From NCBI GenBank assembly GCA_963660485.1, contig CAVKYH010000020.1:1-43997 (forward strand): a stretch of 43,997 nucleotides of DNA, written 5' to 3'. Below, piece by piece: positions 1 through 8,910 of this stretch. Both the position numbers and the translations under genes were made by a program. The notes beneath the pieces were generated by a model. The model was not told where the DNA came from and made no database searches. It worked only from the letters and a program-made list of their open reading frames with translations. This stretch comes from UBA6398 sp963660485. GTDB lineage: Bacteria; Bacteroidota; Bacteroidia; Bacteroidales; Bacteroidaceae. Within the stretch, counting starts at the first letter, position 1. Each line of letters begins with the position of its first letter.

Positions 1-172
1 ATTTCCGTTTCGGCTTGCGGAGACATATAAATAAGGTGTGCAAAAAGAGGCGCGGGATATCGTTTTTGCGATGTCAGACATTATTCAAACGATGTCAGAC
101 ATTGTTTTTGCGAAATGCCGTAGGGTTTTTGCGATATGTTTTGTAGGGAGGGTGAAATGCGCATACCGTTTC
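1..172 (+). repeat. Right part of a composite 21-bp-phased intergenic element
   Basis: Positions 1-50 match the end of the linker (module C) also seen near 26567-26612, sharing GCTTGCGGAG and AAGGTGTGCAAAAA. Module B follows, made of consecutive 21-bp units at 70-90, 91-111 and 112-132. The first two carry the dyad ATGTCAGACAT and the third is a degenerate unit ending GTTTTTGC. The left part of the element (module A) lies outside the window. It sits downstream of clpC, just beyond the clpC terminator. No open frame here resembles a known protein. Confidence 0.75.
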
Positions 173-182
173 TGCGATATGC

Positions 183-227
183 ACAAAAAAGACCTTTGTG
201 CCGCATTTTCTGGTGCAAAGGTCTTTT
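183..227 (-). terminator. Intrinsic terminator of clpC
   Basis: Arms at 187-202 and 212-227 pair over 12 continuous bases (AAAAGACCTTTG with CAAAGGTCTTTT), then two mismatches and a CC/GG closing pair around a 9-nt loop. On the minus strand the hairpin is followed by a run of T. It lies 22 nt after the clpC stop codon. Confidence 0.85.
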
Positions 228-248
228 GGTATAGTTGTTATGTTGGGC

Positions 249-2780
249 TTAATTGGCTTCCGCAGCCTTTTCGTCTGCATTGTCAGCCCACACTATTGCA
301 AGTTTCCCGTCTTTGTCTTCAAGCGAAACGTTTATGGCCGAATGGTTTCCGGCATCTTCCGACATCAGGAGCTCGCAAACCGGATCTTCCACGTAGCTCT
401 GTATGGCACGTTTGAGCGGGCGCGCGCCAAGTTGGGCGTCAAATCCTTTTTCGGCAATATAGTCGCGCGCGGCAGCGTTGATGTTGAGCGTGAAGCCTAT
501 CCCGAGCGTACGTTTCACGAGTTTCGCGATTTCGGTATCGGCAATCGTTCTCACGGCCTCCTTTGTAAGAGGGTCGAACATGATTATCTCGTCGATTCTG
601 TTGAGGAACTCGGGGGCGAATGTGCGGTTGAGCGATTTTCTTATAATGGAGTCGTTCTGGTTTTTGTCGCCTTTCCCCGGCGCGGTAAAGCCTATGCCGT
701 TTCCGAACTCGCGCAGCTGCTTCGTTCCGCTGTTTGATGTCATTATTATCACGGTGTTCTTGAAATCCACGGTGCGTCCGTTGCTGTCGGTGAGCCTTCC
801 CTCGTCCATCACCTGCAACAAAAGGTTGAACACGTCGCCGTTGGCTTTCTCGATTTCGTCGAGCAAAACGATGGAATACGGGTGTCGGCGCACTTTTTCG
901 GTGAGTTGTCCGCCCTCTTCGTAACCTACGTATCCCGGCGGGGCACCTATGAGCCGCGACACGGAGTATTTTTCCATGTATTCGCTCATGTCGATGCGAA
1001 TCAGAGCGTCCTCGGAGCCAAACATGAAGTCGGCAAGTTTTTTGGCAAGCAATGTCTTTCCCACGCCCGTGGGCCCGAGAAACATGAAAGTGCCTATCGG
1101 ACGGTTGGGGTCCTTCAGTCCGATGCGGCTGCGCATTATCGCTTTCACGAGTTTCTGCACCGCGTTGTCTTGGGCAATGATTTCGCCCGACAGTTTCTGA
1201 TGCATTCCTTTCAGTCTCGCATTTTCGGCCTGCACCATCTTTTGCACCGGCACTCCCGACATATATGAAACCACTTCCTCGATTTGCTGTCGGTCTACTT
1301 CCTCGCGGTTTTCGCTCAGCGTGGCCTCCCATTGTTTCTGCATGCGGTCGTATTCGCGCGTAAGCGTAATCTCTTTGTCGCGTAGCTCGGCTGCAAGCTC
1401 AAAATCCTGCTTCTTGACAGCATTTTCCTTGTTCTGCTTCACCTCGGAAATCATATTCTCGTGCTCTTCAAGCTCCTTGGGAACTTTTAGATTGACAATG
1501 TGGGCACGTGAACCCGCTTCGTCGAGAGCATCTATGGCCTTGTCGGGCTGGCAACGGTCGGAAATGTAACGGTCTGTGAGCGAAACGCACGCTTCAAGGG
1601 CTTCGTCGGTATAGCGTACGTTGTGGTGGTCCTCATATTTGTCCTTAATATTATGAAGTATCTGAATAGTTTCTTCGTAGGTGGTCGGTTCTACGAGTAC
1701 TTTCTGGAAACGTCGTTCGAGCGCGCCGTCTTTTTCGATCGACTTGCGGTATTCGTCCATCGTGGTCGCACCTATGCATTGTATTTCGCCTCGTGCGAGC
1801 GCCGGTTTCAGGATATTTGCGGCGTCCATCGTACCTGGTGCCGAGCCTGCGCCTACTATGGTGTGTATTTCGTCGATAAATAGAATTATGTCGGGATTGT
1901 TGCGCAATTCGTCGAGCAGTCCGCGAATGCGTTCCTCAAATTGTCCGCGATATTTCGTACCTGCGACGAGCGAAACCATGTCGAGCGCCACAATACGTTT
2001 GTGCAAAAACGTGCGAGGTACCTTGTGCTCCTTAATGCGGAGCGCCAAACCTTCCACGATAGCGCTTTTGCCCACTCCCGGCTCGCCTATCAAAACGGGG
2101 TTGTTCTTTTTGCGGCGGTTGAGAATCTGTGCAATGTGTTCGATTTCCTTTTCCCGTCCCACCACGGGGTCGAGTTTTCCTTTGGCAGCGGCGTTTGTAA
2201 GGTCGTAGCCGAAGTTGTTTATCACCGGTGTCTCGTTTCCGGGCGATGCCTTGAATTCTGTGGTGCCTGCCGACTGTTTTCCGCCGGCTTCCACGGGTTC
2301 GTCTTCTTCGTCGTCGCCGAATTTGAAATCCGAACTCACGTCGGGTTTCATCTCGAGCATTTTGTATGCCGAGTCATAAGTTATATCGTTTTCGCCGAGA
2401 ACTTTGCTTGCGATATTGTCGTTGTCTTTGAGCAAAGCCAAAAGCAGATGTTCGGTATCCACACAGTTGCTGTGGAGCAGACGTGCCTCGAGCGAGCCAA
2501 TGCGCAGTATTTTGGCAGAAGCAGGCGAGAGAGTGATTTCACTGAATATGTCGGTGCGTGTATTGCTTGTGTCTTCGTTCAGCTTTTCTTCTATTCCGCG
2601 TTTTATTTCGTCGAGATGCACATGAAATTTGTGCAGCAATTCCATAGCCTTGCCCGAGTTTTCGCGCAGAAGTCCCAGGAGCAAATGTCCAGGGTCTATG
2701 ATGCGCGAACGCAGACGCTCGGCTTCTTCCTTGCTGTATATGAGTATTTGCGATACTCTCGGTGAAAATTGGTTGTTCAT
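249..2780 (-). CDS. clpC: ClpC-type AAA+ ATPase, unfoldase of the ClpCP protease
   Basis: Cytoplasmic Hsp100 unfoldase of 843 residues that feeds substrates to ClpP. In order: an N-terminal Clp repeat domain (about 1-150), an acidic linker (about 155-180), AAA domain 1 with Walker A GEPGVGKS near residue 232, a UVR-type coiled middle region (about 440-480) typical of ClpC rather than ClpB, and AAA domain 2 with GPTGVGKT near residue 567. The GIGF tripeptide-loop motif in domain 2 fits ClpP docking. The length is usual for ClpC. The ATG at 2778-2780 has GGAG about 10 nt upstream and a TAnnTTTG box at 2802-2809. It appears monocistronic, with its own promoter and terminator; clpP is not in the window. 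Confidence 0.95.
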   Translation of the reverse strand: MNNQFSPRVSQILIYSKEEAERLRSRIIDPGHLLLGLLRENSGKAMELLHKFHVHLDEIKRGIEEKLNEDTSNTRTDIFSEITLSPASAKILRIGSLEARLLHSNCVDTEHLLLALLKDNDNIASKVLGENDITYDSAYKMLEMKPDVSSDFKFGDDEEDEPVEAGGKQSAGTTEFKASPGNETPVINNFGYDLTNAAAKGKLDPVVGREKEIEHIAQILNRRKKNNPVLIGEPGVGKSAIVEGLALRIKEHKVPRTFLHKRIVALDMVSLVAGTKYRGQFEERIRGLLDELRNNPDIILFIDEIHTIVGAGSAPGTMDAANILKPALARGEIQCIGATTMDEYRKSIEKDGALERRFQKVLVEPTTYEETIQILHNIKDKYEDHHNVRYTDEALEACVSLTDRYISDRCQPDKAIDALDEAGSRAHIVNLKVPKELEEHENMISEVKQNKENAVKKQDFELAAELRDKEITLTREYDRMQKQWEATLSENREEVDRQQIEEVVSYMSGVPVQKMVQAENARLKGMHQKLSGEIIAQDNAVQKLVKAIMRSRIGLKDPNRPIGTFMFLGPTGVGKTLLAKKLADFMFGSEDALIRIDMSEYMEKYSVSRLIGAPPGYVGYEEGGQLTEKVRRHPYSIVLLDEIEKANGDVFNLLLQVMDEGRLTDSNGRTVDFKNTVIIMTSNSGTKQLREFGNGIGFTAPGKGDKNQNDSIIRKSLNRTFAPEFLNRIDEIIMFDPLTKEAVRTIADTEIAKLVKRTLGIGFTLNINAAARDYIAEKGFDAQLGARPLKRAIQSYVEDPVCELLMSEDAGNHSAINVSLEDKDGKLAIVWADNADEKAAEAN

Positions 2781-2801
2781 ATCTTTAACTCTCCTTCAAT
2801 G

Positions 2802-2809
2802 CAAAGGTA
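2802..2809 (-). promoter_or_regulatory. Bacteroidetes -7 box of clpC
   Basis: The minus strand reads TACCTTTG, matching TAnnTTTG, 22 nt upstream of the clpC ATG. No TTTG -33 element stands at the ideal distance; the nearest is at 2838-2841, 28 nt away. This is a motif match only. Confidence 0.5.
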
Positions 2810-3019
2810 TTAATTAATTCGGTAATTATATAAACAGCAAAGCCCGTGCCAAAACTTAAAACTGCAAGTAACGGGACAATTTTTCGCTTTGCAGAATGTT
2901 TTGTGTGGCTCAGAATTGCCTTGTATAGGCATAATGTGGATTGAAAGCGTGGTTGGGATTGAAAGGAATGCGTCGGGAAAGTATTTATATATATTGTAGG
3001 GTGGGGGATATGAGGCATC

Positions 3020-3307
3020 GAAAAACTACACACGCACATTGCAAAAACAATGTCAGACATTGTTTTTGCAATGTCAGACATCGAAAAAACGGTATGCCGA
3101 GTGTTTTTTCGCACGCCTTATTTACGATATGTCGCGAGCCGAAACGTAAGCATTTTTCCGCATTTCAGACACCTCGTTCCGCCAGCCCAAAAAACTGCTG
3201 TGCATGGCGAAAAAACAACAAGGCATCTCGTAAAAACTCCGGGCCACCAAATTTAAATTAGATGCGTCGGAATTTAAATTAGATGCGTCGGAGTTTTCGC
3301 GAAATGC
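3020..3307 (-). repeat. Near-complete composite element (modules B, C, A), reverse orientation
   Basis: Read on the minus strand this matches the elements at 26384 and 37457. Module A (3222-3307) has AATTTAAATT at 3250-3259 and 3271-3280, separated by the 11-nt cassette AGATGCGTCGG, and that cassette is repeated to the right. Module C (about 3095-3221) contains the reverse complements of the GGAACGAGG and TGCGGAAAAATGC linker segments. Module B has 21-bp units at 3049-3069 and 3070-3090 carrying AATGTCAGACAT. It fills the divergent gap between clpC and the P-type ATPase. From 2850 to 3019 I see nothing recognisable. Confidence 0.8.
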
Positions 3308-3356
3308 AACGCAGTTGCAATTGTATGGTATTGTGATAGTTGCAACGCGGTTGCAA
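3305..3356 (+). promoter_or_regulatory. Two dyad operator-like sites upstream of the metal ATPase
   Basis: Site 1 (3305-3319) is TGCAAC-GCA-GTTGCA. Site 2 (3340-3356) is TTGCAAC-GCG-GTTGCAA, a perfect 7-3-7 inverted repeat. Their centres are 36 bp apart. Site 2 ends 11 nt before the -7 box at 3368, so a bound protein would cover the -33 region. The size and symmetry suit a metal-sensing repressor of the Fur/Zur or ArsR type, but the regulator is not encoded nearby and cannot be named from sequence. Confidence 0.6.
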
Positions 3357-3367
3357 TATAACCTTTT

Positions 3368-3375
3368 TACCTTTG
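3368..3375 (+). promoter_or_regulatory. Bacteroidetes -7 box of the metal ATPase
   Basis: TACCTTTG fits TAnnTTTG, 25 nt before the ATG at 3401. The expected -33 region overlaps the dyad at 3340-3356. Confidence 0.6.
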
Positions 3376-3400
3376 CACCAGAATAAAAACAAACAACGGA

Positions 3401-5284
3401 ATGGAAAGTAAAAAGTTGATTAGAATCATAGCCACGGTGCTTTTGCTCATAGCGGCTGTTGTGGTGGAAAAATACGCCAACCTTGCGGTTTGGCAGCTAC
3501 TTCTCGTTTACATGGTGCCTTATGTTTTGATAAGTTACGATGTGATAGGCGAGGCAATCGAATGTTTTTCGGAGGGCGAGGCTTTCAACGAGCATTTCCT
3601 CATGTGTGTTGCCACTATCGGGGCATTGTGCATAGGTTTTCTGCCCGATGCCGAGACCCAATTCCCCGAAGCGGTGTTTGTGATGCTGTTTTTTCAGGTT
3701 GGCGAACTGTTTGAGGATTATGCCGAGGGCAAGAGCCGCGCGTCGATATCGTCGTTGATGAACATTCGCCCCGACACGGCAAACCTGCTGCGCAACGGCG
3801 AAATTTCAGTGGTGTCGCCCGAAAATGTGAAGATTGACGATGTGATTGTAGTGAAGCCCGGGGAGAAAATTCCGCTTGACGGCGAAATAATCGAAGGCAA
3901 TTCGAGCCTTAATACAGTGGCTTTGACGGGCGAAAGCATGCCGCGCGACGTGGCCATAGGCGACGAAGTGGTGTCGGGCTGCGTGAATATCTCGGGAGTA
4001 TTGAATGTGAGGGTGAAGAAAACCTTTGGCGAATCAACGGCATCGAAGATTATCGAGCTTGTGGAGCATGCGAGCGAAAACAAGTCGAAGAGCGAAACGT
4101 TTATAGCCAAGTTTGCCCGGATATATACCCCTATCGTGGTGGGCGTAGCCGTTTTGCTGGCTTTTGTGCCGCCTTTGTTCTCGGCAGATTACGTTGCCGG
4201 GCTGTCGGTATGGCTTTACCGCGCGCTTACATTCCTTGTGGTTTCCTGCCCGTGCGCTCTTGTGATTTCTGTTCCCCTCTCGTTTTTCGGCGGAATAGGC
4301 GGCGCGTCAAAACGCGGCATACTTATTAAAGGCGCAAACTATATTGATGTGCTGGCAAAGGCGGGGATTGTGGTTTTCGACAAGACCGGTACGCTCACAA
4401 AGGGACAGTTTGAAGTAAATGCCGTACACCCCGAAAATTTCGACGGGAAACAGTTGCTTCATCTCGCAGCCCATGTGGAAAGATACTCCACTCACCCGAT
4501 TGCTGTATCGTTGAAAAATGCCTTTCCCAACGAAAAAGACAACTGCACCGTGGAAAATGTGGAAGAAGTGGCCGGCCAGGGAGTAAAGGCGCGGGTAAAC
4601 GGCGACATGGTGTGCGTGGGAAATTCCAAGATGATGGATGCGATAGGCGCGAAATGGCATCAGTGCCACAAGGTGGGGACTATTGTGCACGTGGCGGTGA
4701 ACGGCGTGTATGCGGGGCATATTGTGGTTTCGGATATGCCTAAGGACGATGCCGCAGAAGCCGTTGGACTGTTAAAGCAATTGGGCGTGGAAAAAACTGT
4801 GATGCTCACCGGCGACAAGAAAGAGGTTGGCGAAGATGTGGCGCGCCGTCTCGGGATTGACGAATACCATGCCGAACTTTTGCCGTCAGACAAGGTGGCG
4901 CTGATGGAGCATATGATTTATTCCAAACCTCACAACAAGAGCCTGGCATTTGTGGGCGACGGAATTAACGACGCTCCCGTGCTGGCAAGGGCTGATGTGG
5001 GAATCGCGATGGGCGCACTTGGTTCGGACGCCGCCATAGAAGCGGCCGACGTGGTGCTGATGGACGACAAACCGTCTAAGATTTCGGAAGCAATACGTAT
5101 ATCGCGGCGCACAATAAATATAGCTTCGCAAAACGTGGCATTTGCTATATTCGTGAAATTGCTTGTTCTCATACTTGCAGCATTTGGCTTGGCCACAATG
5201 TGGATGGCTGTTTTTGCCGATGTGGGCGTTACCGTGATAGCGGTGCTCAATGCCATGCGCACGCTTAGGGTGAAAAAACAGTAA
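3401..5284 (+). CDS. zntA: Zn/Cd/Pb-exporting P1B-type ATPase
   Basis: Inner-membrane heavy-metal efflux pump of 627 residues. Visible motifs: the TGES actuator motif, the CPC metal site in a membrane helix (SCPCAL near residue 283), the phosphorylated Asp in DKTGTLT near 326, the STHP nucleotide-binding His motif, and GDGINDAP at the hinge. The last helices read MWMAVFADVGVTV and then NAMRTLR, the pattern of the zinc/cadmium subgroup rather than copper pumps. No N-terminal heavy-metal-associated domain with CxxC is present; the protein starts directly in membrane helices. It is a single-gene unit with its own promoter and probable operators. The ion is inferred from subgroup motifs. Confidence is high for the family and moderate for zinc. 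Confidence 0.88.
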   Translation: MESKKLIRIIATVLLLIAAVVVEKYANLAVWQLLLVYMVPYVLISYDVIGEAIECFSEGEAFNEHFLMCVATIGALCIGFLPDAETQFPEAVFVMLFFQVGELFEDYAEGKSRASISSLMNIRPDTANLLRNGEISVVSPENVKIDDVIVVKPGEKIPLDGEIIEGNSSLNTVALTGESMPRDVAIGDEVVSGCVNISGVLNVRVKKTFGESTASKIIELVEHASENKSKSETFIAKFARIYTPIVVGVAVLLAFVPPLFSADYVAGLSVWLYRALTFLVVSCPCALVISVPLSFFGGIGGASKRGILIKGANYIDVLAKAGIVVFDKTGTLTKGQFEVNAVHPENFDGKQLLHLAAHVERYSTHPIAVSLKNAFPNEKDNCTVENVEEVAGQGVKARVNGDMVCVGNSKMMDAIGAKWHQCHKVGTIVHVAVNGVYAGHIVVSDMPKDDAAEAVGLLKQLGVEKTVMLTGDKKEVGEDVARRLGIDEYHAELLPSDKVALMEHMIYSKPHNKSLAFVGDGINDAPVLARADVGIAMGALGSDAAIEAADVVLMDDKPSKISEAIRISRRTINIASQNVAFAIFVKLLVLILAAFGLATMWMAVFADVGVTVIAVLNAMRTLRVKKQ

Positions 5285-5325
5285 GCAAGGCAAGGCTTTC
5301 AGCCTATGAACCACAATATGCGAAT

Positions 5326-5359
5326 GCAGCCCCATGTCGTTTTTGCGACACGGGGCTGC
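5326..5359 (+). terminator. Hairpin after the metal ATPase, probable terminator
   Basis: GCAGCCCCATGTCG at 5326-5339 pairs with 5346-5359 at 13 of 14 positions around a T-rich loop. It lies 42 nt after the stop codon. The downstream T-run is weak (TGCTTTG), so termination strength is uncertain. Confidence 0.55.
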
Positions 5360-5420
5360 TGCTTTGTGTAATCAAGAGAATTTCAAACGTAAACGCATCG
5401 GGGATACAATATCCCTGATA

Positions 5421-5510
5421 ACGTTTTTCTGAAGTCAGATATTATTTAAACGAAGTCTGACATTATTTGAATAATGTCAGACTTCGTTTTCGCGATATGC
5501 GATATGTTTT
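5421..5510. repeat. Module B array of three 21-bp units
   Basis: Consecutive 21-bp units lie at 5431-5451, 5452-5472 and 5473-5493. Each has a variant of the TGTCAGACATT dyad in its left half and an AT-rich right half; the middle unit is inverted (GTCTGAC). They end in CGTTTTCGCGATATG, the same tail as in other module B copies. They lie between convergent genes. Confidence 0.75.
5451..5486. terminator. Bidirectional hairpin inside the module B array
   Basis: A 17-bp perfect inverted repeat (arms 5451-5467 and 5470-5486, 2-nt centre). TTTT follows on the plus strand, and on the minus strand the hairpin is followed by TTTAAATAAT. It lies 49 nt beyond the TPR gene stop and can serve as terminator for that operon and as back-up for the ATPase. 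Confidence 0.6.
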
Positions 5511-5535
5511 TTGCAAGCCCAAATACGGGCTGTAT

Positions 5536-7221
5536 TTACTTGTATTGTTGCAGTAATTCATCGGCATGATCGTCGCCGAGATCCTTTGCCTTTTGCAGGT
5601 TCTGGATAGCCAACTGTTTTTTCTTGGTCTCGCCGTAGGCAATGCCCAACAACCGGTATCCGTCAATGCCTTTGGGGTCGATGCCTATGGCCCGTTTTGC
5701 ATACGTAATGGCATCTTCGAATTGTCCGAGGCGCAACATGAGCGCCGATTTCTCAGCATTGTACACATAATCGTCGGGGCGCATGGCGAGCGCGCGGTTT
5801 ATGTCGTCGTCGGCCTGCTTGTACATTTTTCCTTTGAGGGCAATCTGCTCGCGGATATAGTAGAAATTGTCGTTGAGGTTCTGAAATCCCACTATATGCT
5901 CGTATTCCATGTAGTCGAGAGCGGACTCACGATATTTTCCGATGTTGTTGTACTGGTTTGCGCGCTCGAGAATGTAGGGAGCAACGGCTTTGCTGTAAGG
6001 TTTGTTGAAGCGCGAAATTGCAGAGTCGAGCAAGACGGTGATTTGAACGTCAAGACTGTCGACCTTGCCGCGTGTGCGTGCTTCGTAAAAGAATGTCTCG
6101 GGCGTAGCAATTGATGAATGGTTCACGGCGGAGTACATGTTTATAGCCTCCTGGTATTTCTTCATTCCGAAATAGCAGTCGCCCAATTGCAACTGGTATA
6201 TAGGTTGCGGATTGATGCTGTATGCTTCCTGCGCTTCGGCAGCTGATTTTTCGAGGGTCCAACCTGCGGCGTTCGCCTGGGCTGCATTGTAGAGCGCATT
6301 ATGGTAGACGAGACGACTCAAGGTGTAGTGGGGATTGTCTTTGTTGTTGCTGAGCGAAACAGCCTTGGCAATGTCTTCCTCACACTCCTTGAACTTGTTT
6401 TCCTGTGCGTTCTGTTTTGCCCGTTCCACGTATCCGTCGGCGTTGTTGGGGTATTTGGCGATGAAATCGTTGAGTGCCGTTTGAAACACCTCGGCATCAT
6501 GGTTGATTTGCGACAGCATATATATATATGTATATGCCTTGTCTTCTCCCTCGGGTAGCATCTTGGGAATGCCAACCGTGTTGAGCGCGGAATTTGAATA
6601 GTCCATTTCGCTCACGGAAAGCTTGGCGCAGAAATTAGAACCGATGGCGTATGTGGTTTGGTCCTTCCCGACGTTGCGCTGAACCACTGCCACCCATTCT
6701 CCATTGGCATCAACCACCGGGCAACCTACGTTTTTCTCATCATAAGGCAAGGAAAACTCATAGTATGTGCCACCCGAAATGTCTTTCTTGGAGCTGATTT
6801 TCGTTTCTACGGCTTCGGCTTTTTTTGAAGCCCCACTTCGCAGGATATACACGGCATTTCCTTCGGCCAAAGTGGCTTTTGATTGTGCCAAAGTCTCTTT
6901 TGCTTTCCCCTCCAATGAGAACTTGATGATATCATAAATGTCGCTGGCGCCACAAATGCGCGAGATTTTCATCTTTCCGCCCGAAGAGCCCACAAACTCT
7001 GCGCTCTTGGCGTTGCGGAATGCCGAATATTCTGAAAAAACTTCGCCTTTGTCGCCCACGGAAAAGGCCGGGGCTGTGGAAATCATCTTGCCGTCGCTGC
7101 CATAAGTAACAACGGTGGCGAGAGATTTGCATGCGCTTGAAACTTTCTTGGGAACGGCTGCAAAAACAGTGGAGCATATACCCAAGAATAGCAGTGAAAC
7201 AAATATTGTCTTGCGTGTCAT
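5536..7221 (-). CDS. Exported TPR protein with N-terminal trypsin-like pseudoprotease domain
   Basis: 561 residues with a signal peptide (about 1-21, ending VFA). Residues about 25-210 resemble a trypsin-like fold: there is a GCPVVDANGEW segment where active proteases have GDSGGP, so the catalytic Ser appears lost (V in the aligned place). From about 225 onward there are tetratricopeptide-like helices, clearest at the C-terminus (ALAMRPDDYVYNAEKSALM, then AIGIDPKG). Likely periplasmic or surface scaffold; partner unknown. Start ATG at 7219-7221, 16 nt after the recN stop, so it is probably the last gene of the dnaN operon. The hairpin at 5451-5486 would end the transcript. Family call is good; function is unknown. 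Confidence 0.8.
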   Translation of the reverse strand: MTRKTIFVSLLFLGICSTVFAAVPKKVSSACKSLATVVTYGSDGKMISTAPAFSVGDKGEVFSEYSAFRNAKSAEFVGSSGGKMKISRICGASDIYDIIKFSLEGKAKETLAQSKATLAEGNAVYILRSGASKKAEAVETKISSKKDISGGTYYEFSLPYDEKNVGCPVVDANGEWVAVVQRNVGKDQTTYAIGSNFCAKLSVSEMDYSNSALNTVGIPKMLPEGEDKAYTYIYMLSQINHDAEVFQTALNDFIAKYPNNADGYVERAKQNAQENKFKECEEDIAKAVSLSNNKDNPHYTLSRLVYHNALYNAAQANAAGWTLEKSAAEAQEAYSINPQPIYQLQLGDCYFGMKKYQEAINMYSAVNHSSIATPETFFYEARTRGKVDSLDVQITVLLDSAISRFNKPYSKAVAPYILERANQYNNIGKYRESALDYMEYEHIVGFQNLNDNFYYIREQIALKGKMYKQADDDINRALAMRPDDYVYNAEKSALMLRLGQFEDAITYAKRAIGIDPKGIDGYRLLGIAYGETKKKQLAIQNLQKAKDLGDDHADELLQQYK

Positions 7222-7237
7222 TTATATTATAGTCGTT

Positions 7238-8908
7238 TTAGTTGTTCTTGTTTTTGAGAAGTTCTTTTGCATTGTCCATTGCAGCCGCTGTGATTTCGCT
7301 GCCGCTCAACATCTTTGCTATCTCGTTTAAACGGTTCGCCTCTGTAAGTTCTTCCATGCGCGATGAAGTTGCGTCGTCATCGTTTTGTTTGTAGACAAGA
7401 TAGTGGAAATCACCTCTGGCAGCAATTTGCGGCAAGTGGGTGATGCATATCACCTGAGTTCCGCCGCGGCAAATTTCCTGCATGGCTCTTGCCATTTGCT
7501 CTGCAATGCGTCCGGAAACACCGGTGTCGATTTCGTCGAAGATAATCGTGGGCAAACCTTTCACCTCGGACACGATGGCTTTTAAACAAAGCATGATTCG
7601 TGCGATTTCTCCCCCCGATGCTATAGTTTCTATTTCGCGCATCGCGGAATTTTTGTTGGCGCTAAACATATATTTCACGTCATCAATTCCCGAAATACCG
7701 GCTTCGGGCAGCGCGCCGACCGTTACCTGGAATTTTACATCGGGCATACCGAGCGGAACAAGCCGTGCCGTCATTTCTTCGGCGAGTTTCGCGGCTGCTT
7801 CCTTGCGTGTGGCTGTAAGCAACGCGGCTTTTTCAAGCATTTCTTTACGGAGCAGTTTGCACTTTTTCTCTTTGTCAGCAAGAATTTCTGCGCTGTCGTC
7901 GATAACTTCTAACTGCGAACGCAATTCTTCTTCCTTTTTCAGCAAATCATCATAGGAGTCAAGATGATATTTGCGTTCCAAATCATAAATCACAGAGAGC
8001 CGTTCGTCAACTTCCTGCAAGCGCGCAGGATTGTAATCGTCGTCTTCAACGTGTTCTTGCAACTCGCCGTAAATATCCCGCAACTCAATGCAAACACTGT
8101 CGATGCGGTTGGAAAGAGATTCGGCTTCGGGCAGAAATTTTGCGATGCGCGCGAGATTTTCTGCGCATCGCGACAAAGAATCAACCACACTGCCTTCTTC
8201 GCTGTCCATGGTCTGGCACGTTTCAGCCAAGGCTTCGGTTATTTCTTCTGCGTGGGAAAGTTTTTGCTGCTCGGCTTCAAGTTCTTCTTCTTCGTTTTCT
8301 TTTAGATTTGCAGCCTCGAATTGTTGCAAAGAGTAGCGCAGATAATCTTCGTCTTCCTGTTTTTTCGCAATTTCTTTGCGGAGTTTTTCAAGCTCGCTTT
8401 GAACTTTTTTGTATTCGCTGTATTTCGCAATATATTGGCTGCGCTCATTGGAATTCCTTGCTACCGAATCGAGCACTCCTATTTGGAAATCCGTTCCGGA
8501 TATCAGCAGATTTTGATGTTGGGAATGAATGTCAACAAGTTTCTGCCCGAGTTCCTTTAATTGAGATACCGTGGCGGGTGTGTCGTTTATGAAAGCGCGG
8601 CTTTTGCCTGATTTGGAAATTTCGCGGCGAACCACACATTCTTTACCGTCAAAATCAAAATCGTTCTCAGAAAAGAATGCGGCAATATCTTCGTTGTTTT
8701 CTTCAAAAACAGCTTCTACAAAACATTTCTCGGCTCCGTCTTTTATAAATTTCGCGTCAGCCCGTCCACCAAGAATAAGGTTTATCGCGCCAAGCATAAT
8801 GCTTTTACCGGCTCCCGTTTCGCCTGTAATTACAGAGAACCCGCGATGAAATTCAATATCCAAGGCATCTATGAGAGCGTATTTGCGTATTTTGAGGTTG
8901 CGAAGCAT
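7238..8908 (-). CDS. recN: DNA repair protein RecN
   Basis: SMC-like ATPase acting in double-strand-break repair, 556 residues. Walker A GETGAGKS lies near residues 30-37, a long coiled-coil middle (about 150-370) follows, then the ABC signature ASGGEIARIM and Walker B IIFDEIDTGVSG near 453-466. I place the start at the ATG 8906-8908 (MLRNLKIRKYALID), the usual RecN N-terminus. An in-frame TTG at 8932 would add eight residues and overlap the preceding gene. With the chosen start there are only 2 nt between the porD-like stop and this ATG, so the two are coupled in one operon. Confidence 0.95.
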   Translation of the reverse strand: MLRNLKIRKYALIDALDIEFHRGFSVITGETGAGKSIMLGAINLILGGRADAKFIKDGAEKCFVEAVFEENNEDIAAFFSENDFDFDGKECVVRREISKSGKSRAFINDTPATVSQLKELGQKLVDIHSQHQNLLISGTDFQIGVLDSVARNSNERSQYIAKYSEYKKVQSELEKLRKEIAKKQEDEDYLRYSLQQFEAANLKENEEEELEAEQQKLSHAEEITEALAETCQTMDSEEGSVVDSLSRCAENLARIAKFLPEAESLSNRIDSVCIELRDIYGELQEHVEDDDYNPARLQEVDERLSVIYDLERKYHLDSYDDLLKKEEELRSQLEVIDDSAEILADKEKKCKLLRKEMLEKAALLTATRKEAAAKLAEEMTARLVPLGMPDVKFQVTVGALPEAGISGIDDVKYMFSANKNSAMREIETIASGGEIARIMLCLKAIVSEVKGLPTIIFDEIDTGVSGRIAEQMARAMQEICRGGTQVICITHLPQIAARGDFHYLVYKQNDDDATSSRMEELTEANRLNEIAKMLSGSEITAAAMDNAKELLKNKNN

Positions 8909-8910
8909 AT

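Noticed and set aside
2785..3114. Minus-strand 109-codon frame and plus-strand frames (2941-3261, 3050-3256) with MSDIVFA-type repeats
   Set aside because: They are translations of module B and C repeats; similar peptides appear at 38-415 and 30845-31030 wherever the repeat occurs.
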